DNA of 41,945 nucleotides from Actinomycetes bacterium (GTDB lineage: Bacteria; Actinomycetota; Acidimicrobiia; Acidimicrobiales; RAAP-2). This document shows, one piece after another, positions 1 to 8,366 of the stretch (its first letter is position 1; each line of letters opens with the position of its first letter). Made by a program: the position numbers and the translations under genes. Location of the stretch: positions 1 to 41,945 of the forward strand of contig JAJYWG010000074.1 of assembly GCA_021791615.1 (NCBI GenBank), read 5' to 3'. Below the pieces are notes generated by a model that worked only from the letters and a program-made list of their open reading frames with translations, searched no databases and had not been told where the DNA came from.

Positions 1-105
1 CGTGGGAGACAGCTTCATGGTTGTCGACTCGCAGAGTCCCGGCTTCGTGGATACGCCGGGGGAGACTCAGCGGCTGGAGAGCGAAAAGAGAAGGAGTGCC
101 TAGGA

Positions 106-603
106 ATGCCTAGGTATTCTGGAGCGGAAGCAGCGACCGCACCGGCCGACGATGTCCTCAGGGTGGTCCATCTCCGCTCGGGCGTCGTGCTCTCGGCCCG
201 TGGCGGCGCGTTGGGCAAGCAGCTTCCCCTGTTCCGCCTCGGCCTCGGTGGCCGGCTCGGCCGCGGTGGGCAGTTCATAAGCTGGATCAGTCTCGACGAC
301 GAGTTGTCGGCCATCGAAACTGTGCTCGCCGACGACCGTTTGACCGGCCCGGTCAACGCCGTCTCTCCCAACCCGGTGACCAACTCGGCATTCACCGCAG
401 CTCTGGCGGCAGCCCTGCACCGCCCGGCGCGCCTGGCGGTGCCCCGCATCGCCCTGGCGGCCGTGCTGGGGCCGGAATTGGCCAACGAGCTCCTCTTGTC
501 CGGCCAGCGAGTGCTGCCGGCCAGGCTCACCGACGTCGGCCACCTGTTCTCCCACCCGAACCTGGCCGACGCGCTCGCGTCGATCCTGTCCGATCGCACC
601 TGA
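106..603 (+). CDS. TIGR01777-family NAD(P)-binding epimerase, C-terminal part (5' end unclear)
   Basis: The 165 residues match the C-terminal half of TIGR01777 (SDR39U1/YfcH-like) epimerases. GAEAATAPADD..LRVVHLRSGVVLS leads into GGALGKQLPLFRLGLGG and SWISLDDELSAI, followed by a DUF1731-like tail (NPVTNSAFTAALAAALHRPA to HPNLADALASIL). Family members have about 300 residues, so the Rossmann half must lie left of the window. The frame is open back to base 1, but the residues before the ATG at 106 do not look like the family. The fragment DSQSPGF in another frame resembles the family's E/D-SSPPG-GF stretch. A frameshift near 60-110 or an old truncation is therefore possible. An AAGGAG-like sequence precedes the ATG. 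The substrate of this family is not established. Confidence 0.6.
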   Translation: MPRYSGAEAATAPADDVLRVVHLRSGVVLSARGGALGKQLPLFRLGLGGRLGRGGQFISWISLDDELSAIETVLADDRLTGPVNAVSPNPVTNSAFTAALAAALHRPARLAVPRIALAAVLGPELANELLLSGQRVLPARLTDVGHLFSHPNLADALASILSDRT

Positions 604-627
604 ACGGTCCGATCCCAGCCGCCGACG

Positions 628-1857
628 ATGGCCACACCCCCCGGCCCGCCCAGCACCCCCGGCCCGCCCAGCACCCCCGGGTCATCCAGCACCCCCGGCC
701 CGCCCAGCACCCCCGGGTCATCCAGCACCCTCATGACCCGGCTCGGTTGGGTCGTGCTGGCAGTCGGGCTCCCGGCGCTCATCGTGACCGCGGCGGTGGG
801 CCCGAGCCATGCCCGATCGGCTGCTGACCAGGACTGGCCTCCCTTCGTGCTGGTCAGCGGGCTCCTGCTCATCGGGACGGTGGCCGGTCAAGACGGAGTG
901 TTCTCCGCCGCCGGATTTCTCGTCGCACGTGTTGCCCGACGCGGCATCTCCCTCATGGCGGCCTCGGCGGTGCTCGTCGCTGTCGTGGCGGCAGTGCTCA
1001 ACTTGGACACCGCAGTCGTCTTCCTCACCCCGGTGCTGATCGCCGCCGCCCGCCGTCGCCACCTGGACGAGGCACCCTTCGTGTACCTGACCATCTTCCT
1101 GGCCAACGGCGCGTCGCTGCTCCTCCCGGGCTCCAACCTCACCAACCTCATCGTGATCGAGGACCGCCATCTCTCCGGGAGCGCGTTCGCCGTCACGATG
1201 CTCCCGGCGTGGATCGCGTCGTGCGTGGCGATCGCCCTCGTGGTGACCGCGGTTTTTCGTCACAGCCTCGGCGCGGCGGCCGACGACGGTTCCCACTTCA
1301 TCCGACCCCGCATCGGTGCCGGGCTGGTGGGCATCGGGGTGGCCATCGTTGCCGTGGTGGCGCTGCCGTCGGGGCCGTCCGCGTGGGTCGTGCTGGGCGC
1401 AGGTGTCGCCGTGGCGGGGTGGGACCTGGTGGCGACCCGCCTCACGTGGAGGGGCGTCCACCACGCCGTACGGCTTCCGCTGCTGGCGGGGCTCTTCGGG
1501 CTTGCGGTGAGCCTGGGTGCATTGGGACGCGTGTGGTCCGTGCCCCATCGCGTACTGGCCCACGCGTCGTCATGGGAGACCGCCGCCATCGGCGCGCAGG
1601 TCGCGGTGGTGTTCAACAACCTTCCTGCGGCATCGCTGCTCGCGTCGCGCCCGGTCCCCAACCCCTTCGCACTGCTGGTCGGGTTGAACCTCGGCCCGAA
1701 CTTGGTGCTCACCGGAGGCTTGGCCGCGCTCTTGTGGTGGCAGGTCGCCCGAGCGTTCGGCGCTCGTCCGTCAGTGGCTCGATTCACCCGTCTTGGGGCA
1801 GTCGCGGTCCCAATCTCGATGGCGGCTGCCGTCGCAGCCCTCGCGCTATTCCACTGA
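628..1857 (+). CDS. ArsB/SLC13-type (ion transporter superfamily) permease
   Basis: A polytopic membrane protein with the two inverted half-repeats of the ion transporter superfamily. The first re-entrant motif region is LNLDTAVVFLTPV followed by LLPGSNLTNLIV; the second is VVFNNLPAASLLAS followed by LNLGPNLVLTGGL, comparable to NNLPA of ArsB. It is probably a secondary anion transporter; the substrate (arsenite, dicarboxylate or other) cannot be read from the sequence. The start is ambiguous. ATG 628 gives 409 aa with a 35-residue Pro/Ser/Gly-rich repetitive N-terminus. ATG 733, immediately before the first membrane segment (MTRLGWVVLAVGLPALIV), gives 374 aa. Neither has a clear Shine-Dalgarno sequence. 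It lies 24 nt downstream of the epimerase fragment and converges with the DMT transporter gene. Confidence 0.75.
   Translation: MATPPGPPSTPGPPSTPGSSSTPGPPSTPGSSSTLMTRLGWVVLAVGLPALIVTAAVGPSHARSAADQDWPPFVLVSGLLLIGTVAGQDGVFSAAGFLVARVARRGISLMAASAVLVAVVAAVLNLDTAVVFLTPVLIAAARRRHLDEAPFVYLTIFLANGASLLLPGSNLTNLIVIEDRHLSGSAFAVTMLPAWIASCVAIALVVTAVFRHSLGAAADDGSHFIRPRIGAGLVGIGVAIVAVVALPSGPSAWVVLGAGVAVAGWDLVATRLTWRGVHHAVRLPLLAGLFGLAVSLGALGRVWSVPHRVLAHASSWETAAIGAQVAVVFNNLPAASLLASRPVPNPFALLVGLNLGPNLVLTGGLAALLWWQVARAFGARPSVARFTRLGAVAVPISMAAAVAALALFH
639..728 (+). repeat. Five tandem 18-bp units
   Basis: Five consecutive 18-bp units (639-656, 657-674, 675-692, 693-710, 711-728) alternate between two variants, one with GGCCCGCCC and one with GGGTCATCC in the centre. 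Each unit is six codons, so copy-number change keeps the frame. They encode a Pro/Ser/Thr/Gly-rich stretch of STPGPP and STPGSS type if translation starts upstream. Confidence 0.9.
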
Positions 1858-1913
1858 TCCAGCCACCCGGGCACCTCGACGTGCCCTCCGCCAAAAAGCG
1901 TGGCGGCTCTCGC

Positions 1914-2861
1914 TCACGGCGCAGGGAACTGCGGGATCGGCGGGCCTTCGGGTGCGTGGGGGGGATGACGAAGTCGGTGCCGACCGCTCAGCATCTCGGA
2001 GCCGTCTCCGCCATCGCCTTTGATCCCCCCGATGATCGGTGAACGGCACAGGACGATCGCTCCCAAGAAGAGCACCAGTAGCGACGTCGCTTCCAGCGGT
2101 CCCCAGGCACCACTGGTTCGCAGGTCGTCCCCGAACAGCCCGACACCGATCAAGATGCTCGCCAGAGGATCGACGAGGACGATGGTGGACTGGGAAGCGG
2201 CAATCGGACCGGCATGGTACGCGTTCTGGGTGAGGAACACCGCGAGCACCCCGCATCCGGCGAGACCGTAGGTCTGCCAGTGGCGAAAGAGTGACACCCA
2301 GTCGCCGGCCACGTAGTTCGTCACGACCTTGGTGAGCCCCGCGGTGAACGCGTACGCCACCGCGGCCGCCACGCCGAACATCGACGCGCGCCACCATCGA
2401 GGACCTCGCCTGGCAAGGAGCACGGCGGCGGCGACGACCACAGCGCACGCACCGCCCACCTCGCCCCATTCGAGCCCCGAAGGTATCGCGTTGCCCCCGG
2501 TGGGAGCGGCGAACACGAGGAACCCGGCCAACCCGGCCGCGGCAGCCGCGGCAGCCAGCCACTCCTTCCAGCCGACCGAGAACCTGAACCAGGAGCCGAG
2601 GATCAGCACGAGGAACAGGAGCTCGGTCGTCAGGATGGGCTGGACCTCGCTCAAGCGGCCAAAATGGAGTGCGACGGCCTGCATGAGGAACGAGACGACC
2701 ATCAGCGCGAACCCGGCCAGCCAGATCCCGCGCCGCAGGGCGTGGAGGAGGAGGCGGGGCTTGAGGGAGTCCTCGGCAGGGGCGTCCTCCACCCCCATAC
2801 GCTGGAGCACGCTCGTCAGAGCATTGGACAACGAGGCCCCGAGTGCAAGGATGTAGACCAT
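1914..2861 (-). CDS. DMT/EamA-superfamily transporter
   Basis: 315 residues with about ten hydrophobic segments in two half-repeats, as in drug/metabolite transporters. The N-terminal half begins with MVYILALGASLSNALTSVLQ and contains the typical LSEVQPILTTELLFLVLILG segment. The second half has ASQSTIVLVDPLASILIGVGLFGD, the usual E/D-containing end of the second EamA repeat. The substrate is unknown. A TAGAAT hexamer on the minus strand (2874-2879) lies 12 nt before the ATG, so the predicted leader is only about 5 nt. The C-terminus ends in a hydrophilic His/Pro/Arg tail. Confidence 0.75.
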   Translation of the reverse strand: MVYILALGASLSNALTSVLQRMGVEDAPAEDSLKPRLLLHALRRGIWLAGFALMVVSFLMQAVALHFGRLSEVQPILTTELLFLVLILGSWFRFSVGWKEWLAAAAAAAGLAGFLVFAAPTGGNAIPSGLEWGEVGGACAVVVAAAVLLARRGPRWWRASMFGVAAAVAYAFTAGLTKVVTNYVAGDWVSLFRHWQTYGLAGCGVLAVFLTQNAYHAGPIAASQSTIVLVDPLASILIGVGLFGDDLRTSGAWGPLEATSLLVLFLGAIVLCRSPIIGGIKGDGGDGSEMLSGRHRLRHPPHAPEGPPIPQFPAP

Positions 2862-2975
2862 TGGACTGCGCCTATTCTACGGGTCGCTCCGGCGATCGAT
2901 GGCAGATGGCGGAGCGAGAGAGCAGAGCGGCCCAGAGATCTCGGCGGTTGCCTGCGCCGGCGCAGAGAGGAACTG

Positions 2976-4193
2976 ATGAGCGATCAGATCACGATAGAGG
3001 AGCTGGAGCGAGAGGCCACGGCGTTCCTGGAGAGCAATGCCCGGCCCCGCGAAGAGGTGCATTTCGAATGGGGACAGGGGCCCGATCGGGTCGCGCTCAT
3101 CCCCGAGAGCACGCCCGAGCAGGATCGCATCGAGCTCGCTGCCGCCCGCGAATGGTCCCAAGCGGTCTTCGACGCAGGGTTCGGGTGGCTCACCGGGCCC
3201 CCGGAGTACGGGGGCCGCGGGCTGAGCCGCGAGCACGAGCGTCGCTGGAGGGAGCTCGAAGCCCAGTACGACACGCCGTCCCAGACCATCTTCGGCATCG
3301 GCCTCGGCATGGTGGCCCCGACCATCTTGGCGCACGGCAACGAGGACGTGAAGAAGCGCTACCTCGCCTCGATGTACCGCGGCGACATCGTGGGATGCCA
3401 GCTCTTCAGCGAGCCCGGCGCCGGGAGCGACCTGGCTGGTCTCCAGACCCGAGCCGAACGTGACGGAGACGAGTGGGTGGTCAACGGTCAAAAGGTGTGG
3501 ACTTCGTTCGCCCACCTTGCCGACATCGGAGAGATCATCTGCCGCAGCGATCCCGACGCGCCCAAGCACCGCGGGCTCACCGGGTTCATCGTGGACATGC
3601 ACGCTCCGGGTGTCGACGTCCGTCCCCTGCGCCAGATGACCGGCGGGGCGTCGTTCAACGAAGTGTTCTTCACCGACGTGCGCATCCCGGACTCCCACCG
3701 CCTGGGAGCGGTGAACGACGGGTGGTCGGTCGCGCTCACCACCCTCATGAACGAGCGTGCCGCCATCGGCGGCGGAGGGGGTGGCGCCGGTTCGGCCGGG
3801 ACGTCGAGGCTCATCGAACTGGTCCGCCACACGAAAAAGACAGGCGACCCTCTCGTGCGCCAGCAGCTCGCCCAGCTCGTCATCCACAGCCGGGTCGCCC
3901 GCTACACCACCTTGCGGGCCATGGCTCGGGTCGCCGCCGGGCAGGCGCCCGGTCCTGAGATGTCCATTGCCAAGATGGCGCTCACCGAGAACCTCCTGAT
4001 GACCTGCGAGCTGGTGTCTTCGGTGCTCGGCCCCCAACTGGTCGCCGACAGCGGCGAGTGGGGGACGTACGCGTGGAGCGAGCTGGTCCTGGGCGTGCCG
4101 GGCATGAGGGTCGCCGGAGGTACCGACGAGGTGCTCCGCAACATCGTCGGAGAACGGGTCCTCGGCCTCCCCAAGGAGCCCACCGTCCGCTGA
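2976..4193 (+). CDS. Acyl-CoA dehydrogenase
   Basis: A 405-residue FAD-dependent acyl-CoA dehydrogenase that introduces the alpha,beta double bond of an acyl-CoA thioester. Family signatures appear in order: YGGRGLSREH near residue 75, CQLFSEPGAGSDLAGLQTRA (the CxxSEPxAGSD flavin/substrate motif), NGQKVWTSFAHLAD, GLTGFIVDMHAPGV, RQMTGGASFNEVFFTDVRIP, and a C-terminal PGMRVAGGTDEVLRNIVGERVLGLP. The ATG at 2976 follows an AGAGAGGA Shine-Dalgarno sequence 4-5 nt upstream. The open frame extends further upstream, but that part runs antisense into the neighbouring transporter gene and has no family similarity. Domain order and length resemble the FadE26/28-type enzymes of actinobacteria. The chain length or sterol-type substrate is not predictable here. 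Confidence 0.9.
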   Translation: MSDQITIEELEREATAFLESNARPREEVHFEWGQGPDRVALIPESTPEQDRIELAAAREWSQAVFDAGFGWLTGPPEYGGRGLSREHERRWRELEAQYDTPSQTIFGIGLGMVAPTILAHGNEDVKKRYLASMYRGDIVGCQLFSEPGAGSDLAGLQTRAERDGDEWVVNGQKVWTSFAHLADIGEIICRSDPDAPKHRGLTGFIVDMHAPGVDVRPLRQMTGGASFNEVFFTDVRIPDSHRLGAVNDGWSVALTTLMNERAAIGGGGGGAGSAGTSRLIELVRHTKKTGDPLVRQQLAQLVIHSRVARYTTLRAMARVAAGQAPGPEMSIAKMALTENLLMTCELVSSVLGPQLVADSGEWGTYAWSELVLGVPGMRVAGGTDEVLRNIVGERVLGLPKEPTVR

Positions 4194-4208
4194 GAGATCC
4201 AGAGCGTG

Positions 4209-4937
4209 TCAGCGCCACGGGAGCCGAGCGACGTACGACCAGCTCCTGCGGTGGATCGCCGAGAGGCCGTAGCCGTGAAGCGCCCGGACGTGAGCAGGAG
4301 ACGGGTAGCCCTTGTTCCGGTCGAAGTCGTACGGCGGGTAGTGGGCGGCCATGTCCCGCATCAGCCGGTCGCGGACCACCTTGGCGAGGACCGACGCCGC
4401 CGCCACCGAGAGGCATCTGGCGTCACCGCCGACCACCGGCACGACATGGGGAGGCGGACCTGACGAGCGGGGTCCCGCCGTTGCCGGACCGGGAGCGCTC
4501 TGCTCGGACCAGCCGAACAAGTCTCGAGGTCCGTCCACGAGCACTGCGCCGGGCACCATCGCCAGTGCGGACCAGGCCCGGCGGGCGGCGACGCGGATAG
4601 CTGCCGTCATCCCGAGGAGGTCGCACTCCTCGGGTCCTGCGTGGCCCACGCTCCAGCACATGCACCACGCCGCGAGCTCGGCGAACATCGCTTCTCGCCG
4701 GCGCTCGGTGAGCAGCTTGGAGTCCCGGAGGTCCTCCGGAGCGCCCCGAGCGCCCGCCGGCCCCAGGACTGCCACTCCGACAGTCACCGGGCCGGCCCAC
4801 GCTCCCCGGCCGACCTCGTCGACGCCCGCCACCCACCGGTGCCCCGACTCCCAGAGGGCACGTTCGTGCTCGAGCGTAGGGAGCGGTGCCTTCCCCGTCC
4901 GACCACCGCTCGCAGAGATCGCTACCGTTGGATCCAT
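4209..4937 (-). CDS. rnhB: Ribonuclease HII
   Basis: 242 residues. RNase HII cleaves the RNA strand of RNA/DNA hybrids and starts ribonucleotide excision. Visible motifs are AGVDEVGRGAWAGPVTVG (the D-E-G catalytic motif), LRDSKLLTERRRE (DSK), VLVDGPRDLFG, and GGDARCLSVAAASVLAKVVRDRLM with the later catalytic Asp, followed by YDFDRNKGYPSPAHVRALHGYG. The loop between the DGPRD and GGDAR motifs has an extra Pro/Gly/Ser-rich insert. The ATG at 4937 gives the normal length. An upstream ATG at 5093 would add 52 residues unlike the family, antisense to the next gene. The start codon overlaps the start codon of the divergent gene within a CCATGG palindrome. The 3' end lies 15 nt from the converging acyl-CoA dehydrogenase gene. 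Confidence 0.93.
   Translation of the reverse strand: MDPTVAISASGGRTGKAPLPTLEHERALWESGHRWVAGVDEVGRGAWAGPVTVGVAVLGPAGARGAPEDLRDSKLLTERRREAMFAELAAWCMCWSVGHAGPEECDLLGMTAAIRVAARRAWSALAMVPGAVLVDGPRDLFGWSEQSAPGPATAGPRSSGPPPHVVPVVGGDARCLSVAAASVLAKVVRDRLMRDMAAHYPPYDFDRNKGYPSPAHVRALHGYGLSAIHRRSWSYVARLPWR
4923..4928 (+). promoter_or_regulatory. -10 element (TACCGT) for a leaderless 90-aa gene
   Basis: TACCGT fits the TANNNT -10 consensus and ends 7 nt before the ATG at 4936. Transcription would then begin at or next to the start codon. No good -35 match is visible. Confidence 0.5.
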
Positions 4938-5208
4938 GGCGACCGGAGCAGATCCCACGACACCGGCGCCGGACGTCCGCCCGTCACCGGGTGGGCCGGC
5001 TCCCCGGCCATCCCTCGACCCCGGCACCCCGATCGAGGTGCGCAACCGCTTCCAAGGCACCTGGACCCGGGGCTTCACGGTGGCCGGGGTCACCCACGGT
5101 GGTCAGTACACGGTCCGACGCACCTCTGACGGGAGCATCCTGGCGGGCACCTTCGGACGCGATGCCATCCGGCGGGAGCGGCGGCGGCGATCAGGATGGT
5201 GGTACTGA
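4936..5208 (+). CDS. Small conserved-looking protein, function unknown
   Basis: 90 residues. The first 35 are Pro/Ala/Asp-rich. The rest (IEVRNRFQGTWTRGFTVAGV, YTVRRTSDGSILAGTFGRDAIR) reads like a small beta-rich domain, ending in an Arg-rich tail and WWY. I recall similar proteins beside rnhB in actinobacteria, but no function is known to me. The ATG shares two bases with the rnhB start codon on the other strand. A TACCGT box 7 nt upstream suggests a leaderless mRNA. It ends 18 nt before the converging GYD-domain gene. Confidence 0.6.
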   Translation: MATGADPTTPAPDVRPSPGGPAPRPSLDPGTPIEVRNRFQGTWTRGFTVAGVTHGGQYTVRRTSDGSILAGTFGRDAIRRERRRRSGWWY

Positions 5209-5226
5209 CCGCGGTGCTCGGCACTC

Positions 5227-5520
5227 TCAACCGTCGGCCTTGACGGCCTCGACGTAGGCGTCGATCGGGACTGCCGTGAGGGTGAGGGTCTTCATGGTCC
5301 CGCGTGCCCCCAAGACGAGGGCAACTTTCGACATGACCTTCTCGTCGGGTGCTTCGAGGACCGTGCAGAAGTCGTAGGGTCCGAGGAGCGCCCACTGGGC
5401 AACCACTCGGACCCCCATTGCCTCGACTTCCGCGTTCACCTGCTTCAGCCGGTCCGGGTTGGCCCGCAGGGTCTCCGCGCCGTCGGGACCGACCGTCGAC
5501 AGCATGAGGAAGGTGGTCAC
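5227..5520 (-). CDS. GYD-domain protein
   Basis: 97 residues matching the GYD family: MTTFLMLSTVGPDGAETLRA at the N-terminus, VVAQWALLGPYDFCTVLEAP in the centre with the characteristic G-P-Y-D motif, and MKTLTLTAVPIDAYVEAV at the end. These are small ferredoxin-like-fold proteins of unknown function. The start is GTG at 5520 with TAGCGT on the minus strand (5527-5532) 6 nt upstream, so the mRNA is probably leaderless. The gene is divergent from the alpha-mannosidase gene. Confidence 0.85.
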   Translation of the reverse strand: MTTFLMLSTVGPDGAETLRANPDRLKQVNAEVEAMGVRVVAQWALLGPYDFCTVLEAPDEKVMSKVALVLGARGTMKTLTLTAVPIDAYVEAVKADG

Positions 5521-5526
5521 GCCCTC

Positions 5527-5532
5527 ACGCTA
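5527..5532 (-). promoter_or_regulatory. -10 element (TAGCGT) for the GYD-domain gene
   Basis: TAGCGT on the minus strand ends 6 nt before the GTG start codon, the spacing expected for a leaderless transcript. No convincing -35 is seen. Confidence 0.5.
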
Positions 5533-5609
5533 TCGCGCGCCGCTCGCACACCATCGGAGCAGCGCGCCGAGCGCCCCCCACGCATCCCGAGCGCAGCCCC
5601 CGCTTGCAA

Positions 5610-5638
5610 TTGGACTCCGGCTCGTTCCGTCGTAACCT
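5610..5638 (+). promoter_or_regulatory. Promoter of the alpha-mannosidase gene (-35 TTGGAC, -10 TAACCT)
   Basis: TTGGAC (5610-5615) and TAACCT (5633-5638) are separated by exactly 17 bp. The -10 ends 7 nt before the ATG at 5646. This is the best-formed promoter in the window and supports leaderless initiation at 5646, not at the in-frame ATG 5604, which lies upstream of the -35. Confidence 0.7.
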
Positions 5639-5645
5639 GCAGGTC

Positions 5646-8366
5646 ATGACCCCACGCCGAGTCGCCATCGTCCCCCACACGCACTGGGACCGCGAGTGGT
5701 ACGAGCCATTCCAGACCTTCCGCATGAAGCTCGTGGACGCGCTCGACCGTCTCTTGGACCTTATGGAGTCCGATCCCTCCTACACCGACTTCCTCGTGGA
5801 CGGGCAGATGGCCGCCGTGGACGACTACCTCGCTGTCCGGCCCGAAGCCGAGCACCGCATCAGGGATCTCGCCGTGGCCGGGCGCCTCACGATGGGCCCG
5901 TGGTACATCCTCATGGACGAGTTCCTGGTCTCGGGTGAGACCATCGTGCGCGACCTGCAGATGGGCTTGGAGCGCGGTGCCGCGTTCGGCGGGGCGATGG
6001 AGGTGGGCTACCTGCCCGACATGTTCGGTCACATCGCCCAGATGCCCCAGATCCTCCGGCTGGCCGGTATGGAGCACGCTGTCGTCTGGCGGGGCGTGCC
6101 GTCGGAGATCACCCGGACTGGCTTCTTCTGGGAAGCACTCGACGGGTCGACTGTCCGAGCCGAGTACCTGCCTTTCGGGTATGGCAACGGTGCCGAGCTG
6201 CCCTCGGACGGCAAGTCCCTCGTGCGCCGCATCGAAGACCACGAGCAGGAGGTGGGGTCGTTCCTCATCGACCGGCTCCTCCTCATGAACGGTTCCGACC
6301 ACCTCCCGCCCCAGCCTGCCTTGGGCCGTGCCGTGGCCGAGGCCAACGCGCTCGACGCCGGCTACGAGCTCGAGATCACTTCGCTGCCCGCCTACCTTGC
6401 CGAGGCGCCGACCGAGGGTCTCGAGCGCTGGAAAGGCGAGCTGCGTTCGGGGGCCCGAGCCAACGTGCTGATGGGGGTGACCTCCAACCGGGTGGACGTG
6501 AAGCACGCTGCCGCCGAGACCGAGTTCCACCTGGAGCGCCGGGCCGAGCCCTACGGTGCGCTCTTCCTCCCCGCCGGCGAGTGGCCGGAACGCCTCCTGT
6601 CGATGGCCTGGCGCGAGGTCGTGCGTGACGCCGCGCACGACTCCATCTGCGCCTGCTCGGTCGACGACGTGGTGGACGCCGTGCTCCACCGGTTCGCCGA
6701 AGCACGCCAGATCGCCGAAGGAGTCGCGTCGCGCGCCTTGAGCGCCCTTGCCCACTCCATGGCCGAGCCCGGGGCAGTGGTCGTCAACCCTTCGGCCCGG
6801 ACCCGATCGGGGATGGTGGAGCTCGTCGTGGGCGCGGACGTCCCCCCCGGCGACGACGTCCAGGTCCTCTCCGAGAGGTTCGGCCTGCCGGGATCGATGA
6901 CGCTCGACGCCGGCACCGTGCGCACCGTGCTCTCGATGCTCCAGGGCCCCAAGATCGACAACGACGCCTGGGTGCAGGACATCCGCATCGAAGAGGACGA
7001 GACGGGTATCGACTTGACGGTGGCCGTCGGCCCCGAGGAGCGCCCAGGCGTGCCTATTGCCGAAGCGAAGCAGGATCTCTACACCCGCCTGGGCGCGCGC
7101 CCCGACGTGTCGGTCCGGGTCCACCTGGACCAGCCTCCCATCCGGCGGATCGCGGCGCGCGTGGACAGCGTGCCCGGGCTCGGGTGGCGGACGTTCGCTC
7201 CCCAGCCCCTCTCGCACCCGGCGCACGCTCGGACCGCACCTGCCGGCGGGGAGGGTACCTCGGGCGCCGGTACCGAGGGCGTCGAGCTGACGAACGGAAT
7301 GGTGACGGTCGTCGTCGACGGTGACGACGGCACGTTCAGCATCGACGGGCTCGGGGGGTTCGGCCGGCTCGTGGACGGCGGGGACTTGGGCGATTCGTAC
7401 AATTACTCTCCCCCGTCGCGCGACGCGCTGGTGCATGCGCCCCGCTCGGTCCGAGTCGAGGCGATCGAGAGCGGCCCTGTGCGAGCGACGGCGGTGATCA
7501 CGGCCACCTACTGCTGGCCCGACCATGTCGACGGCGCCAGCCAGTCCCGGGTCGGTGAGAACGAAGTGGAAGTGACGACCACTCTCGAGGTCCGCGCCGA
7601 CGAGAAGACGGTCCGGGTCGCGACCAGCTTCGTGAACCCGAGCCGAGATCACCGCCTGCGGGTCCACCTGCCGCTCCCCCGACCAGCGTCTGTCTCGGAG
7701 GCCGGCTGCGCGTTCGCCAGCGTCACGAGAGGGCTCACGATCGAAGGACGGCCCGACGAGCGGGGGCTCCCCACCTTCCCGTCCCACCGCTTCGTACAGG
7801 CCGGCGGGCTCACCGTGCTCCATGACGGCGTCGTCGAGTACGAATTGGTCGACATCAATGGATCGGGCGACGGCTCGCCGGATGAGAACCGAGCCTCGAC
7901 GCTCGCGCTCACCGTGCTCCGCTCCACCGGCATGTTGTCACGTCTCGGCATGGCCTATCGCCCGTTCCCGGCCGGCCCGCTCACTCCGGTGGAGGGCCTC
8001 CAGCTCTGCGGGCGGCGCATTACCGCCCGCTATGCCCTGGCCATGGGGGTCGAGGATCCGTGGGTCCTGGCCGACGAGGTCCTCGCCCCCCTCGAGGTGG
8101 TGACTGCACCCGGCGGTGGGTGGCGTGCCGAGCGCGGGAGCGCACTTCACGTCGAGGGCGCCCAAGTGTCGGCTGTGCTCCGACGAGCCGGTCTGCTCGA
8201 AGTCCGGGTCTTCAACCCGACGCCGCACCGGGTCGCCGTGCGCATCGAGGGGCGCCACGGCTGGCTGATCGACCTGCGCGGAGCGCCGCAGGAGCCGTTC
8301 GACGAGAGCTTCGAGTTACGCCCGTTCGGGATCGCCACCGTCCGGCTGCTCGACGACCGAAGCTGA
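5646..8366 (+). CDS. GH38 alpha-mannosidase
   Basis: 906 residues with the architecture of family GH38 (N-terminal catalytic barrel, three-helix middle domain, C-terminal beta domains). Zn-site motif PHTHWDREWYEPFQ is at residues 10-23. GYLPDMFGHIAQMPQIL (121-137) contains the presumed nucleophile Asp125. A later RDAAHDSICACSVDDVVDAV resembles the family's histidine/aspartate Zn motif. It hydrolyses terminal alpha-mannose residues from oligosaccharides or glycoconjugates; no signal peptide is visible, so it should be cytoplasmic. The start is set by the promoter whose -10 lies 7 nt before this ATG. The last 51 nt overlap, tail to tail, with the adenylate cyclase gene. No sugar transporter or other glycosidase gene lies nearby. 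Confidence 0.9.
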   Translation: MTPRRVAIVPHTHWDREWYEPFQTFRMKLVDALDRLLDLMESDPSYTDFLVDGQMAAVDDYLAVRPEAEHRIRDLAVAGRLTMGPWYILMDEFLVSGETIVRDLQMGLERGAAFGGAMEVGYLPDMFGHIAQMPQILRLAGMEHAVVWRGVPSEITRTGFFWEALDGSTVRAEYLPFGYGNGAELPSDGKSLVRRIEDHEQEVGSFLIDRLLLMNGSDHLPPQPALGRAVAEANALDAGYELEITSLPAYLAEAPTEGLERWKGELRSGARANVLMGVTSNRVDVKHAAAETEFHLERRAEPYGALFLPAGEWPERLLSMAWREVVRDAAHDSICACSVDDVVDAVLHRFAEARQIAEGVASRALSALAHSMAEPGAVVVNPSARTRSGMVELVVGADVPPGDDVQVLSERFGLPGSMTLDAGTVRTVLSMLQGPKIDNDAWVQDIRIEEDETGIDLTVAVGPEERPGVPIAEAKQDLYTRLGARPDVSVRVHLDQPPIRRIAARVDSVPGLGWRTFAPQPLSHPAHARTAPAGGEGTSGAGTEGVELTNGMVTVVVDGDDGTFSIDGLGGFGRLVDGGDLGDSYNYSPPSRDALVHAPRSVRVEAIESGPVRATAVITATYCWPDHVDGASQSRVGENEVEVTTTLEVRADEKTVRVATSFVNPSRDHRLRVHLPLPRPASVSEAGCAFASVTRGLTIEGRPDERGLPTFPSHRFVQAGGLTVLHDGVVEYELVDINGSGDGSPDENRASTLALTVLRSTGMLSRLGMAYRPFPAGPLTPVEGLQLCGRRITARYALAMGVEDPWVLADEVLAPLEVVTAPGGGWRAERGSALHVEGAQVSAVLRRAGLLEVRVFNPTPHRVAVRIEGRHGWLIDLRGAPQEPFDESFELRPFGIATVRLLDDRS

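Noticed and set aside
5517..7823. A 768-codon minus-strand open frame over the alpha-mannosidase gene
   Set aside because: His/Gly/Arg-rich composition without motifs; it mirrors the well-supported GH38 frame.
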